Below are positions 24,011-32,287 of a DNA stretch of 35,233 bases, piece by piece. The stretch lies in the NCBI RefSeq assembly GCF_900167045.1, contig NZ_FUXJ01000026.1, forward strand, positions 1-35,233, written 5' to 3'. Numbering within the stretch: position 1 is the first letter of the stretch; each line of letters begins with the position of its first letter. This DNA comes from Legionella maceachernii. Its GTDB lineage: Bacteria > Pseudomonadota > Gammaproteobacteria > Legionellales > Legionellaceae. The notes under the pieces are model-generated. The model had not been told where the DNA came from, did no database searches, and worked only from the letters and a program-made list of their open reading frames with translations. The translations under genes and the position numbers were made by a program.

Positions 24011-25814
24011 TTACTACCCCACTATCCACTAAGTCATCAGACTCTTCTTTTCGTTCATCTGGTAAAAACCCACCTACCTGGGCATCCCACAGAGTTTTGT
24101 ACAACCCACCGCGATCTAGTAGTTCAGCATGTGTCCCGTCTTCGATAATATGGCCTTTATCGAATACTAAAATTCGGTCCATATGCAGCAGAGTCGATAA
24201 ACGATGAGCAACGACCAGGGTTGTTTTTCCCTGCATCAAATCCCAGAGACTCTCTTGAATATTGGATTCTGTAATGGAATCAAGCTGAGACGTGGCTTCA
24301 TCCAGCATTAAAATCGGAGCATTTTTTAAGATGGCTCGGGCAATCGCAATACGCTGGCGCTGACCACCTGAAAGTTTAACCCCACGCTCACCGACCAAAG
24401 TTTCATAACCTTCTGGCAAAAGACTGATGAATTCATGCGCATGGGCTTTCTTGGAAGCCGAAATGACCTCCTCATCCGAGGCTTTTGTCCTACCATAACG
24501 AATATTATCCATCAGACTTCGATGAAAAAGTGTTGGGTCTTGAGGAATCATAGCAATGGCTTGCCTTAAACTCTCTTGAGTCACTTCGGATAGGTTTTGA
24601 CCATCGATTAGAATTTGCCCATCCACTACTTCATAAAGTCGCAAAATCAAATTAACAAAAGTGGACTTGCCGCTTCCTGAATAGCCCACTAACCCCACTT
24701 TTTGACCTGCTTCAATTGTTACCGACTTATTCTGGAACAGGGAGTAACCACCCTGGTAATGAAATTTTACTTTGGAAAATTCAACTCGTCCTTGCGTGAC
24801 CACTAATTGGGATGCATTGTTTTTATCTTGTATCTCATGGGGGATGACCAATGCATTTAAACTTTGTCTTGCCTTGCCTAAGGCTTGGTTAAATTGGTCC
24901 ACTTGGTACATGGTGTACCACATCATATGCCCCAATTCCATGGAAAGTCCAAGAATCAAAGCAAAATCACCAATGCTCACCAATCCCTTGCCATACAAGT
25001 GAATTAAGGTAATCGAGGCCAGGCCCATCATTACCGCAATCATTCCACCTTGCGCGCAACATAACAAAACAATAAACAGCTCTTTTCTTTGAAAAGCCCG
25101 TTGTACCAAGCGAAAAAACGTGTTCATACGTTCCACTTCGTAGATTTTGCGTGAAAAAATACGAATATTGGATTGATTCGCCAGGCTATCTACTAATTGT
25201 CCAGAAAGCTGCGATTCAGAATTTGCATGGTCATCGGACAATTGAACCAATCGTGCCGACATCCAAATACTAAATGAGGCAAAGGCAATAAACCAAAAAA
25301 ATAAAATATAAAAGAACAAGACATTAACAAAATAGGCTGTAATAAATGAAACCACTAACAATGAAGCACCACGAAGAAAGTCGACAGACACGCGATGCAA
25401 AATAATCTCAAGATTATCAGCAAGAGTCGTAATTTGTGTGGCAATTCGCCCGGATAGATTATCCTGAAAAAATTGCGTACTACTTCCCAACACATACTCA
25501 AACATTTGGCTAATAATTTGGTTTTTAATCACCGCTTCATATTTATAGTTCAAGTACCCGATTGTTCGCCAGGTGATATTGTCAAAAACAATAAAGTTCA
25601 CTACCAAAAGTCCTGCGATCCAATACAAAGAGGAGAAATCCGTACTTGTTTTTTCCGCCAAGGTATTAATAAGGGATTTAATCAATAAACTATTAAACGG
25701 CCCCCAAAATCCAGCCATTAAAGCAAGCAGGATAAATAAAAAAACCATGCGTCGATACGGTTTTAAAAAATGCCACATAAAAGAGCCTATGTGGTTAGGC
25801 AAACGATGAGTCAT
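24003..25814 (-). CDS. ABC exporter half-transporter
   Basis: A 603-residue exporter with a six-helix membrane domain (about 1-330) and a nucleotide-binding domain (about 345-590): Walker A GYSGSGKST, signature LSGGQRQR, Walker B ILMLDEATS, H-loop AHRLS. Its nucleotide-binding half is about 89% identical to that of the exporter at 13921-15675, but its membrane half is different, so the two should recognise different cargo. The gene starts within the ABC-F stop codon (ATGA) and ends 8 bases into the nucleotidyltransferase. It is likely a drug exporter in the resistance-like operon. Confidence 0.92.
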   Translation of the reverse strand: MTHRLPNHIGSFMWHFLKPYRRMVFLFILLALMAGFWGPFNSLLIKSLINTLAEKTSTDFSSLYWIAGLLVVNFIVFDNITWRTIGYLNYKYEAVIKNQIISQMFEYVLGSSTQFFQDNLSGRIATQITTLADNLEIILHRVSVDFLRGASLLVVSFITAYFVNVLFFYILFFWFIAFASFSIWMSARLVQLSDDHANSESQLSGQLVDSLANQSNIRIFSRKIYEVERMNTFFRLVQRAFQRKELFIVLLCCAQGGMIAVMMGLASITLIHLYGKGLVSIGDFALILGLSMELGHMMWYTMYQVDQFNQALGKARQSLNALVIPHEIQDKNNASQLVVTQGRVEFSKVKFHYQGGYSLFQNKSVTIEAGQKVGLVGYSGSGKSTFVNLILRLYEVVDGQILIDGQNLSEVTQESLRQAIAMIPQDPTLFHRSLMDNIRYGRTKASDEEVISASKKAHAHEFISLLPEGYETLVGERGVKLSGGQRQRIAIARAILKNAPILMLDEATSQLDSITESNIQESLWDLMQGKTTLVVAHRLSTLLHMDRILVFDKGHIIEDGTHAELLDRGGLYKTLWDAQVGGFLPDERKEESDDLVDSGVVNE

Positions 25815-27271
25815 GATGAATACCCTTGCGATTGTTCCCCATTGAAATGATGTATTTTCCCTTGATAAATGTGATATCTGGTTTCAATGTGAATGGAATC
25901 TAAAAAATCATAATCGTGAGAAATAACCAACATTGCGCCTGGAAATTCACGTAATACTTCAATGATATGAGCACGTGTTTCCAAATCCACATTGTTGGTT
26001 ACCTCATCTAAAATAAGTAGCTTAGGCGGATTGGCAGCAATTAGCGCTAAAGAAAGCCTTGCCTTTTCACCTCCAGAAAGATATTTAACCTTTATTTCTA
26101 CCTCGATGTTTTTGCGAAATAAAAAGTCATTCAAATGGACACGAAGTTCAGCATGAGAAGCATGGGGCATCTGAGCTTTCATCAAATCCAGAACTGTTTC
26201 GTCACAATCCAGATGTTGATAATGCTGATCGAGATACCCAACTGTATTGCGCTCGGGAAGAGTCCACTCACCTGTTCTCTTAATGTGACTATCACCCAAG
26301 AGCGCTTTGACAAAAGTGGACTTCCCTGATGCGTTGTCCCCATACAATGCCGCCCGTTCGCGGCCATTTAAGTGAAAATGAATCCCTTCAAGAATCACTT
26401 CGAAAGCCTCGTAGGCAATAGAAGCGTCTTGAATCCTGATTAAGGGTTTATGGTGATCAAGACCGTTTAATTTAAATTTGGGCTTAATCGTTTCCGGAAG
26501 GTTTAAAGAAGAAAGCTCTTCAAGCACCTGTTGTTTTTTATGATTAATCTGACTTAATCGTTTATTTCCTGTTGTCAATGCATTGGCGAGCTTTGTATGA
26601 GACCGAATCGTTGGCCATTTACGCTGCGCTATCTTTTTTTCACCCTGAACACGAGAACGTTTATTCTGTTCTTGTTCTCTCATTAGAGAAAGATGTGATT
26701 CTTTCTTCTCACGTGAAATCCGTGATAATTCCTGTTCAATCGATGCTTTCTTGTCTTTAAGTATTTGCTGATAATCACAATAAGCCCCTCTAAATACACT
26801 CACTTGACCCAAATCAATATGCCATAGAGTATCTGCGACTGTATTGATGAGCTCCGTATCATGAGAAGCAATAACCAACGTCCCCGGATAATGCAGGAGC
26901 TTGCGCATTAAAGAACGACGATTGCGTCTGTCCAGATAATTTGTGGGCTCATCCAACAACAACACATTCGGATCTTCAGACAATATTTTGGTTAATGCTT
27001 GGTTTAATCGTTGACCACCACTTAAATGAGGACACTCTTCAATCACTTGGGGTAAATAGCCAATACGAACATCCTGTGGCACTTTAATTTCGCCAGCAGA
27101 AGCCGAACAAAGACCACCAAGCATCTTCAGTAAGGTTGATTTTCCTGATCCATTTCGGCCAATCAGTGCAATACGCTCACCAAAGTGAATTTCACCACTG
27201 AAGTCTTGAAAACAGATTTTATGCGGATAGATAAGACCTAGGTCTTTAAATTGAATCGGTTTATGGTGCAT
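25811..27271 (-). CDS. ABC-F ribosome-protection-type ATPase
   Basis: A 486-residue soluble protein with two ABC ATPase domains and no membrane part. Domain 1 has LIGRNGSGKSTLLKML, LSGGQRLNQAL and VLLLDEPTNYLD. A charged linker (EQELSRISREKKESHLSLMR) follows, where ABC-F proteins bear the P-site tRNA interaction motif. Domain 2 has ALYGDNASGKSTFVKALL, LSGGEKARLSLAL and LLILDEVTNNVD. ABC-F proteins displace ribosome-targeting antibiotics or aid translation. This one is short and heads an operon of drug-modifying-type enzymes, supporting resistance over housekeeping. A leader ORF and terminator precede it, as is common for antibiotic-inducible ABC-F genes. Confidence 0.9.
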   Translation of the reverse strand: MHHKPIQFKDLGLIYPHKICFQDFSGEIHFGERIALIGRNGSGKSTLLKMLGGLCSASAGEIKVPQDVRIGYLPQVIEECPHLSGGQRLNQALTKILSEDPNVLLLDEPTNYLDRRNRRSLMRKLLHYPGTLVIASHDTELINTVADTLWHIDLGQVSVFRGAYCDYQQILKDKKASIEQELSRISREKKESHLSLMREQEQNKRSRVQGEKKIAQRKWPTIRSHTKLANALTTGNKRLSQINHKKQQVLEELSSLNLPETIKPKFKLNGLDHHKPLIRIQDASIAYEAFEVILEGIHFHLNGRERAALYGDNASGKSTFVKALLGDSHIKRTGEWTLPERNTVGYLDQHYQHLDCDETVLDLMKAQMPHASHAELRVHLNDFLFRKNIEVEIKVKYLSGGEKARLSLALIAANPPKLLILDEVTNNVDLETRAHIIEVLREFPGAMLVISHDYDFLDSIHIETRYHIYQGKIHHFNGEQSQGYSS

Positions 27272-27302
27272 GGTTTACTCTTAAGCATGTCTTTTAGGAC
27301 AA

Positions 27303-27333
27303 TAAAAAAATAGAAAATCATTTTTGATTTTCT
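27303..27333 (-). terminator. intrinsic terminator in the ABC-F leader
   Basis: On the minus strand GAAAATCA (27332-27325), a loop of AAAA and TGATTTTC (27320-27313) form an 8-bp hairpin, extended by one A-T pair, then TA and seven T. It lies 32 bases before the ABC-F start, so a transcript would end before the operon unless the hairpin is disrupted. Confidence 0.65.
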
Positions 27334-27339
27334 CTCTTT

Positions 27340-27354
27340 GCCCTGTAGAAGGGC
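27340..27354 (-). promoter_or_regulatory. small leader hairpin between leader ORF and terminator
   Basis: On the minus strand GCCCT and AGGGC pair around a five-base loop (TCTAC). It sits immediately after the leader ORF, where a ribosome stalled on that ORF would alter folding. Confidence 0.45.
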
Positions 27355-27358
27355 GTAC

Positions 27359-27376
27359 TTAAGATGTAATTTTCAT
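27359..27376 (-). CDS. five-codon leader peptide MKITS
   Basis: ATG AAA ATT ACA TCT TAA on the minus strand, with AGG 12 bases upstream as a weak ribosome site. It is followed by two hairpins, the second an intrinsic terminator, and then the ABC-F gene. Ribosome stalling by an antibiotic is the inferred trigger. The 6-base GAAAAT in the ORF could also pair with the terminator's 3' arm (ATTTTC). Confidence 0.45.
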   Translation of the reverse strand: MKITS

Positions 27377-27405
27377 GGCGTTATAAACCTACTTTTGATG
27401 GTTTT

Positions 27406-27781
27406 TCACATTATTTCAAATTTTAAAGCAAAATAATCACTAAAGTCAATATGAATTTTTGACTGCAACGGAGTGTACATAACTGGGTATTTAAGCAATC
27501 GAAAAGGCATTAATAGATCAGGTTTGGATTGATGCTCTAAAAGAAAATAAAGATAGGCTTTTTTATTGTCTATAGTTGTTTTATAACACATCAACTTCAG
27601 ACTCTTGACGTACCTCATTAATATAGGAGCGAGGCTGCATTTCTAATTTAGAAAAATCAATGCGCTCGCGTTATCATGTGGCAACCAAGCGTTCAAAAAA
27701 TCACGTGCAACCCGAAGGTCTGCCATAGCTGTTCGAAAAAATTGATCGTGTGGGTTAGTAATTTGGGTTTTATTTTTTCAT
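27406..27781 (-). pseudogene. decayed Rpn-family (transposase_31) nuclease gene
   Basis: Reading the minus strand from an ATG at 27781 through changing frames gives successive Rpn/PD-(D/E)xK signatures: NPHDQFFRTAMADLRVARDF, LNAWLPHDNAS, IDFSKLEMQPRSYINEVRQE and DNKKAYLYFLLEHQSKPDLL, then MPFRLLKY. A stop after the first codons, one frameshift near SA/ID and a second near VLYKTT separate these parts, and the gene breaks off after LLKY. Intact Rpn proteins are about 300 residues long. The last surviving segment is still a 70-codon frame (27406-27618). Confidence 0.8.
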
Positions 27782-28085
27782 TCTGTGGCTGATCGAGATC
27801 TGAAATACCAGCCCCCGTATTATTGCTATTAAATCAAATAAAAATTTCCCGAAAAGATTATTTTTTTGATGATTTATATGATGTAGCAACTTCAAGAAGA
27901 GCTGATATTTTTGGACCTTCCAACTATAATATTTAAGAGTAGTGATAGCACTTTATCATAAATAAAAACCATATTCTATTGATAGTAAAAACAAGGGATT
28001 TTAAAAAAGGGTAAAATTTATCACAGGGGTGTACCCTTGTGATATCGGAACGTCTTTTTTTGAAATTATGTGTGATCGCTCGGTT
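27782..28085. other. A+T-rich intergenic region with a possible plus-strand remnant
   Basis: The 304 bases hold no complete gene. A plus-strand frame (27802-27936) reads EIPAPVLLLLNQ and further KDYFFDDLYDVATSRRADIF before a stop. It has no start codon and no recognised family and may be a truncated 3' end. A hairpin at 28020-28043 is listed separately. Confidence 0.3.
28020..28043 (-). terminator. interrupted palindrome after the 289-residue gene
   Basis: ATCACA, a G/T wobble, GGGT and the complementary ACCC, TGTGAT form an 11-bp stem around two bases, 42 bases after the minus-strand gene ends. On that strand it is followed by AAATTTTACCCTTTTTT, a weak T-rich tail. A terminator is likely but a protein site is also possible. 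Confidence 0.45.
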
Positions 28086-28955
28086 TTAGTCATTGTTCTC
28101 TTGATTTTTTAGAGACTTTAATAAGAAAAGGCTGAAATCAAATAGCTGAATTTGTTTAAATAATTTCGAGATCCTCATTGAGCGTTTATTATTACGGGGA
28201 AGAAAAATAATTGTTTGGTCATAAAACGGTCGTGGGGCAGGGTATAATCCAACTGGAGCACCAAAATGTTCACATTCTTCACTAATAAAGAACCAGTCTT
28301 TACTATTTACAGAAAAAAGATCAAATTGATTTAATAAAGAAAATACGGACTGTGAGTCTAAATGAACTGTATATAGTCGACCGCAAACAGGAAATTTTTT
28401 ATTTAATTTTAAGGCAAGATATCGGGCTGCTGAAAAATGATGAGATCCCCCACTATTACATAAATGAATGCGGTTGTTATCCCATGCATAGCAATAAAAT
28501 GAAAGGTTATTGAATATTCGTCCACCCTCCCATCGCAAATTTTTGTTTAAATTTTGTTCTGATATGTCGGCGATTAAATTATGGTTAACTGTTGTTGCGA
28601 AATCATCAAGGGTTTTAAACAGGCTCAGATCTGATTTTGATGCGCCAAGGCAATCAATATCGCGAATATCACACCACCAATTTTCTGTTTCATTAACTGT
28701 AACGATATATTCTAGTTCTGGAATATATTGTAGCGTTGAGTCGTATTTTTTCCTTAGATTCAGGGTATATTTTTTATCAAAATAAAAACTATCCCACCTG
28801 TTCCAATGAATTATTTGATCCGAGCTAGCCGTTTGGGGAGGTGTTTTTAATAACATTTGTAGCTGAGAGTGGCTTTTGATTTTTTTTATAAATCTTGATG
28901 GGTGTAAAAAACCTTCTTGTATTGAATCAACAATTAAATTAAGTACAGTCCCCAT
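28086..28955 (-). CDS. unknown 289-residue protein in the helicase cluster
   Basis: I do not recognise the family with confidence. It is a soluble, mixed alpha/beta protein. The most striking segment is HLCNSGGSHHFSAARYLALK (about 182-201), which resembles the glycine-His box of ParB/sulfiredoxin-type nucleotide-binding folds. Other notable parts are ENWWCDIRDIDCLGASKSDL, FNNLSFYCYAWDNN and PRPFYDQTIIFLPRNN. It follows the helicase-nuclease gene on the same strand by about 125 bp, so it may belong to the same unit. Confidence 0.6.
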   Translation of the reverse strand: MGTVLNLIVDSIQEGFLHPSRFIKKIKSHSQLQMLLKTPPQTASSDQIIHWNRWDSFYFDKKYTLNLRKKYDSTLQYIPELEYIVTVNETENWWCDIRDIDCLGASKSDLSLFKTLDDFATTVNHNLIADISEQNLNKNLRWEGGRIFNNLSFYCYAWDNNRIHLCNSGGSHHFSAARYLALKLNKKFPVCGRLYTVHLDSQSVFSLLNQFDLFSVNSKDWFFISEECEHFGAPVGLYPAPRPFYDQTIIFLPRNNKRSMRISKLFKQIQLFDFSLFLLKSLKNQENND

Positions 28956-29080
28956 GCTAATCCTTTGATTAGACCTGCGTTCAACTAGCTCAAAAGTTAT
29001 AAAATAATGTCAAAGAAGTATTCCATTTACTATTGATGAAATACTGTTTTTTAGTTGTTCCCATTATATATTTAAAGTGC

Positions 29081-31579
29081 TCATGTTTTTTTTGTCCTAA
29101 AAGGAGTTGTGTAGTTGGCTGAAATATCATTAGCCTCTAACTTGTATTGAGCCAGATGTTGTTTGACAGTTTGACTGTCTTCAAACTTATTATCAGTGGC
29201 TATAGATTTTATAAATTGACGAGTGTTATTAACTAACTTTTCTAATAAGCCCTTATTCATTATTTTTATATTTACACTTGGAGAACACGCATACTCAAAA
29301 CAAGCAGATAGATGAATCATAATCGGTACACATTTAGCACCATTGCCATAATTGTTATTAAACCAAACTTCAGAACCATTCAGCTGATTACAATCGTGTT
29401 TGCAAATAAGATCAGTGGTTGCTCCATTTTTACATTCAATAACTAGAAATTTTAAATCATCCAACAGCCAGAGATTATCAGGCCCTTTTCCATAATCATT
29501 TTCTGGGCGTTGGCCTATAAAGCCAAGAAGGTATGCTAACTCTTTAATAGCATCCTCAAATACATTTGCAGTGCCTTCACTAAATATAAGTTTTGAAAAT
29601 ACTCCCTCTGCATAGATAATCAGTTTGTTTCCATCTTTAAATTTTTCTTTTAAATAGGTCGAGCATTTTATTGCTTGTGATCCGATATGATTTTGTAGTG
29701 GTCTATAACAAATGCCTTCGATGGGTTTAAGAACTCTTAAATTGTCAGATATAGCCGATAGCTGTGTTTTTTGCGACTCCACTTTATCGTACTTATTTAT
29801 ATACTCCGCCATGTATTGTTTTAAAACGCCTCTTAATAAAAGATCTTCATTTGACCTATTGATTTCATTTAAAATTCTTCTTGCTGCTTCTTGTGGTTTC
29901 CCAGAGCGATCTAAATCGTACGCTTCTCTTAACGCAATTTTTATTGAGTCAGATTCATTTTGATTGGAATAATTTAAGTCAGCCATAATACCTCTGCTTA
30001 ACTTAACCCATTGTGGATCTCTTTTTAGGCAGTAGTTTATGACGGTTTTAACCTCATTAGCGCCCTTATCTTTTATTTGGTCTGCTATTTGTTCTGATAG
30101 CTCTAATTGAGCTTTTGTCGCGGGAGAAAATAGTTTTAAGGTTTCTCCCATATAAAGCTGAGAAGTAAGATCTTTTCCCATAAGAAAAATGACACAATAA
30201 TCATCATTAGATCTAATTCCCCTCCCCATTCCTTGTTCCACTTTATGAACAATTTGATTTACTCTGTTCGAACTACCTGAAAGCTCACTCTGGCGAATTT
30301 TATCAATACTATTTCGGGCTGTTGGTAATCCATCTATAACTAACAAGCGGCAAGCATTTTCGGGTAAATCAATCCCATCATACTTGTTAACTAAAATTGT
30401 TAAGCCAATATGAGTGGTTTTAAGTTGTTCAATCCCTTGAAGTATACTGTCTTTATTTAAAATGAGATCCGCTGCATCTTCCCAAAACTCCACTCGTTTG
30501 TTGGATGGGACAATAACTACCACGTTATATTCTTTGGATAATTCCACACATAGTTCTTTAACATCACTATCGAACATATTGGTATTAAGAGCTTGTGGTA
30601 ATAGGATTAATCGGTCACCGACATCCCCCGCTGAATCTGGAGTTATAGGGGTATTAAGGTATTGAGGGCTTACACCAAAATGGGTCGCTAAGACGCTATC
30701 GTCCGATAGTGTGGCGGTCATAAATATTTTTCTTGATGCATTACTAAGAGACGGAATCACATCAATCGGAATACAATTACTTGTAATTTCAATGTGATGC
30801 TTACTGATCACGCAACTGCATCGTTCCAAATTTTCTTTTATTAATGCCCATTTAAATTTTATTTCTTCATTATTTTTGTTTTCAATTAAAACTTGCATTA
30901 CATTGCTTAGATTTTCTTGCCAGTGCCAATATGGGATCAATATGTAGGCAAAAGGATCGCCCGCTTTAATCTCCAAATATTTGGCTTCCGACTGGCTTTT
31001 CATTGCCTCTTCAAAAATGCTAAATATTTTTTCATGTGCCGGGTTAGAGGATGATACATTCAACGTGAATTGCTCTTCAACTGCATTTACACATGCGTGA
31101 GCATCATCAATAAGAAGTGTTTTAATGGGTATTCTGATTCCTTCATCCCCAACGCCAAATACTGATTTTCCGTTAATTAATTTATATATATTAGTTACTA
31201 AAATGGCTTTCCCTTTTAAAAAACTCTCATTTTCAGGGTTATCTACAGCATTTAATCCAAGATCTTTTGCTTCGGATAAAACTTGCTCTACTAAAAAATT
31301 ATCTGGAACAATGTAAACTACAGGCCAATTCTTCTCATTCAAGCAACTTTTTAAAATTAAGAGGCCAACCACTGTTTTACCGCCGCCTGTATTCATTTTT
31401 ATGACCAGGTTTCGTTCCTCTTTTCGGTCAAACCACTTGCTCCATACTTGAGATTGCACATCGCGGGGATAATGGAATTTGTTTGATTTTTTATTGGGTA
31501 ACGCATTAAAAATTTCTCTCGGTTTTAAAACAGTATCAACAGTTTGTCCCGTACCCAGTTTGGAAAAATCTAATGCCAT
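29081..31579 (-). CDS. Rad3/DinG-like SF2 helicase fused to a PD-(D/E)xK-like nuclease domain
   Basis: An 832-residue protein. The helicase motifs are in order: I, MNTGGGKTVVG (GGGKT 65-69); II, LLIDDAHAC (DDAH 158-161); III, FMTATL (288-290); VI, QGMGRGIRSNDDY (449-461). The motif VI style and DDAH suggest the Rad3/XPD/DinG side of SF2. No cysteine cluster of the iron-sulfur type is obvious. The C-terminal part has KGPDNLW (Asp701) and FLVIECKNGA (Glu715, Lys717), then DCNQLNGSEVWF, which fits a PD-(D/E)xK restriction-nuclease core. AAAGGA lies 8 bases before the ATG. Together with a toxin-antitoxin pair upstream it looks like a single-gene defence or restriction system. That function is inferred. 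Confidence 0.8.
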   Translation of the reverse strand: MALDFSKLGTGQTVDTVLKPREIFNALPNKKSNKFHYPRDVQSQVWSKWFDRKEERNLVIKMNTGGGKTVVGLLILKSCLNEKNWPVVYIVPDNFLVEQVLSEAKDLGLNAVDNPENESFLKGKAILVTNIYKLINGKSVFGVGDEGIRIPIKTLLIDDAHACVNAVEEQFTLNVSSSNPAHEKIFSIFEEAMKSQSEAKYLEIKAGDPFAYILIPYWHWQENLSNVMQVLIENKNNEEIKFKWALIKENLERCSCVISKHHIEITSNCIPIDVIPSLSNASRKIFMTATLSDDSVLATHFGVSPQYLNTPITPDSAGDVGDRLILLPQALNTNMFDSDVKELCVELSKEYNVVVIVPSNKRVEFWEDAADLILNKDSILQGIEQLKTTHIGLTILVNKYDGIDLPENACRLLVIDGLPTARNSIDKIRQSELSGSSNRVNQIVHKVEQGMGRGIRSNDDYCVIFLMGKDLTSQLYMGETLKLFSPATKAQLELSEQIADQIKDKGANEVKTVINYCLKRDPQWVKLSRGIMADLNYSNQNESDSIKIALREAYDLDRSGKPQEAARRILNEINRSNEDLLLRGVLKQYMAEYINKYDKVESQKTQLSAISDNLRVLKPIEGICYRPLQNHIGSQAIKCSTYLKEKFKDGNKLIIYAEGVFSKLIFSEGTANVFEDAIKELAYLLGFIGQRPENDYGKGPDNLWLLDDLKFLVIECKNGATTDLICKHDCNQLNGSEVWFNNNYGNGAKCVPIMIHLSACFEYACSPSVNIKIMNKGLLEKLVNNTRQFIKSIATDNKFEDSQTVKQHLAQYKLEANDISANYTTPFRTKKT

Positions 31580-31627
31580 TTAATGTCCTTTAAAGTTTAC
31601 TGTTAATCCATATTGGCCAAAGAATAA

Positions 31628-31918
31628 TTAGGCCTGTAATTGCAATTTTAAGTGCATGTTCAGCGCATCAGCAACCTTAACCAAAGTTTCTAATGATGGA
31701 ATAAATGAACTATTGCCACTTTCAAGGCGAGAAATAACCGATTGTTTGGTTCCAATTTTATTAGCCAATTCAGATTGCGTCATATGTCGCTTTTTACGGG
31801 CATTTACAATCATTACTGCTATATTATTAATAATTTGCTCACGCTCATAGTGCTTGGCAAATTCTTCATCTTGATTGATTTTATCGTCAATAAATTCATT
31901 TAAGGTAAGTGCTTTCAT
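31628..31918 (-). CDS. HigA-like XRE antitoxin
   Basis: A 96-residue protein with a Cro/C1-type helix-turn-helix: RKKRHMTQSELANKIGTKQS followed by VISRLESGNSSFIPSLETLV. It overlaps the upstream HigB-like toxin by 23 bases, the classic toxin-first higBA order. It should bind the toxin and repress the operon promoter. It is followed after 48 bp by the helicase gene. Confidence 0.9.
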   Translation of the reverse strand: MKALTLNEFIDDKINQDEEFAKHYEREQIINNIAVMIVNARKKRHMTQSELANKIGTKQSVISRLESGNSSFIPSLETLVKVADALNMHLKLQLQA

Positions 31919-32249
31919 TCTCGTATACCTCCATCATTCGTTTTTCAGCCAGTTCAATTTCTTGCTTTGGCGCTTTTTGTGATTGTTTTTTATAGGCATG
32001 TAAAAGAACGATGATTTCTTTTTGAATGCACACATAAAAAAACCGATAACCACTGCGCGATGTTTTAATTTTAATTTCCCAAAGCGAGCCTTTAATTTGC
32101 CTGAATTGTACCCGTGGGCTATCAAAACCCAGTTCTTCAACATTTTTTAAACAACCAGCAAGTCGCGCGATTTCATCGGACGGCAAATCATTTAGAAATT
32201 CCGCCACAGGGTTTTTGCCTGATTGCTTTTGGTAAAATTTTATTCTCAT
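31896..32249 (-). CDS. HigB/RelE-type toxin (Gp49-like)
   Basis: A 117-residue protein of the HigB-like Gp49/RelE family: SGKNPVAEFLNDLPSDEIAR, LKNVEELG, FRQIKGSLWEIKIKTSRSGY and RFFYVCIQKEIIVLLHAYKK, then KKQSQKAPKQEIELAEKRM. These toxins cleave mRNA on the ribosome; the conserved Arg, Tyr and Lys positions are present. Toxin precedes antitoxin with overlap. TATAAA lies a few bases before the ATG and may be a -10 for a short leader. Confidence 0.9.
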   Translation of the reverse strand: MRIKFYQKQSGKNPVAEFLNDLPSDEIARLAGCLKNVEELGFDSPRVQFRQIKGSLWEIKIKTSRSGYRFFYVCIQKEIIVLLHAYKKQSQKAPKQEIELAEKRMMEVYENESTYLK

Positions 32250-32287
32250 AGTATTTTATAGCATAAATGTGATAATTTGAAAAGTAT

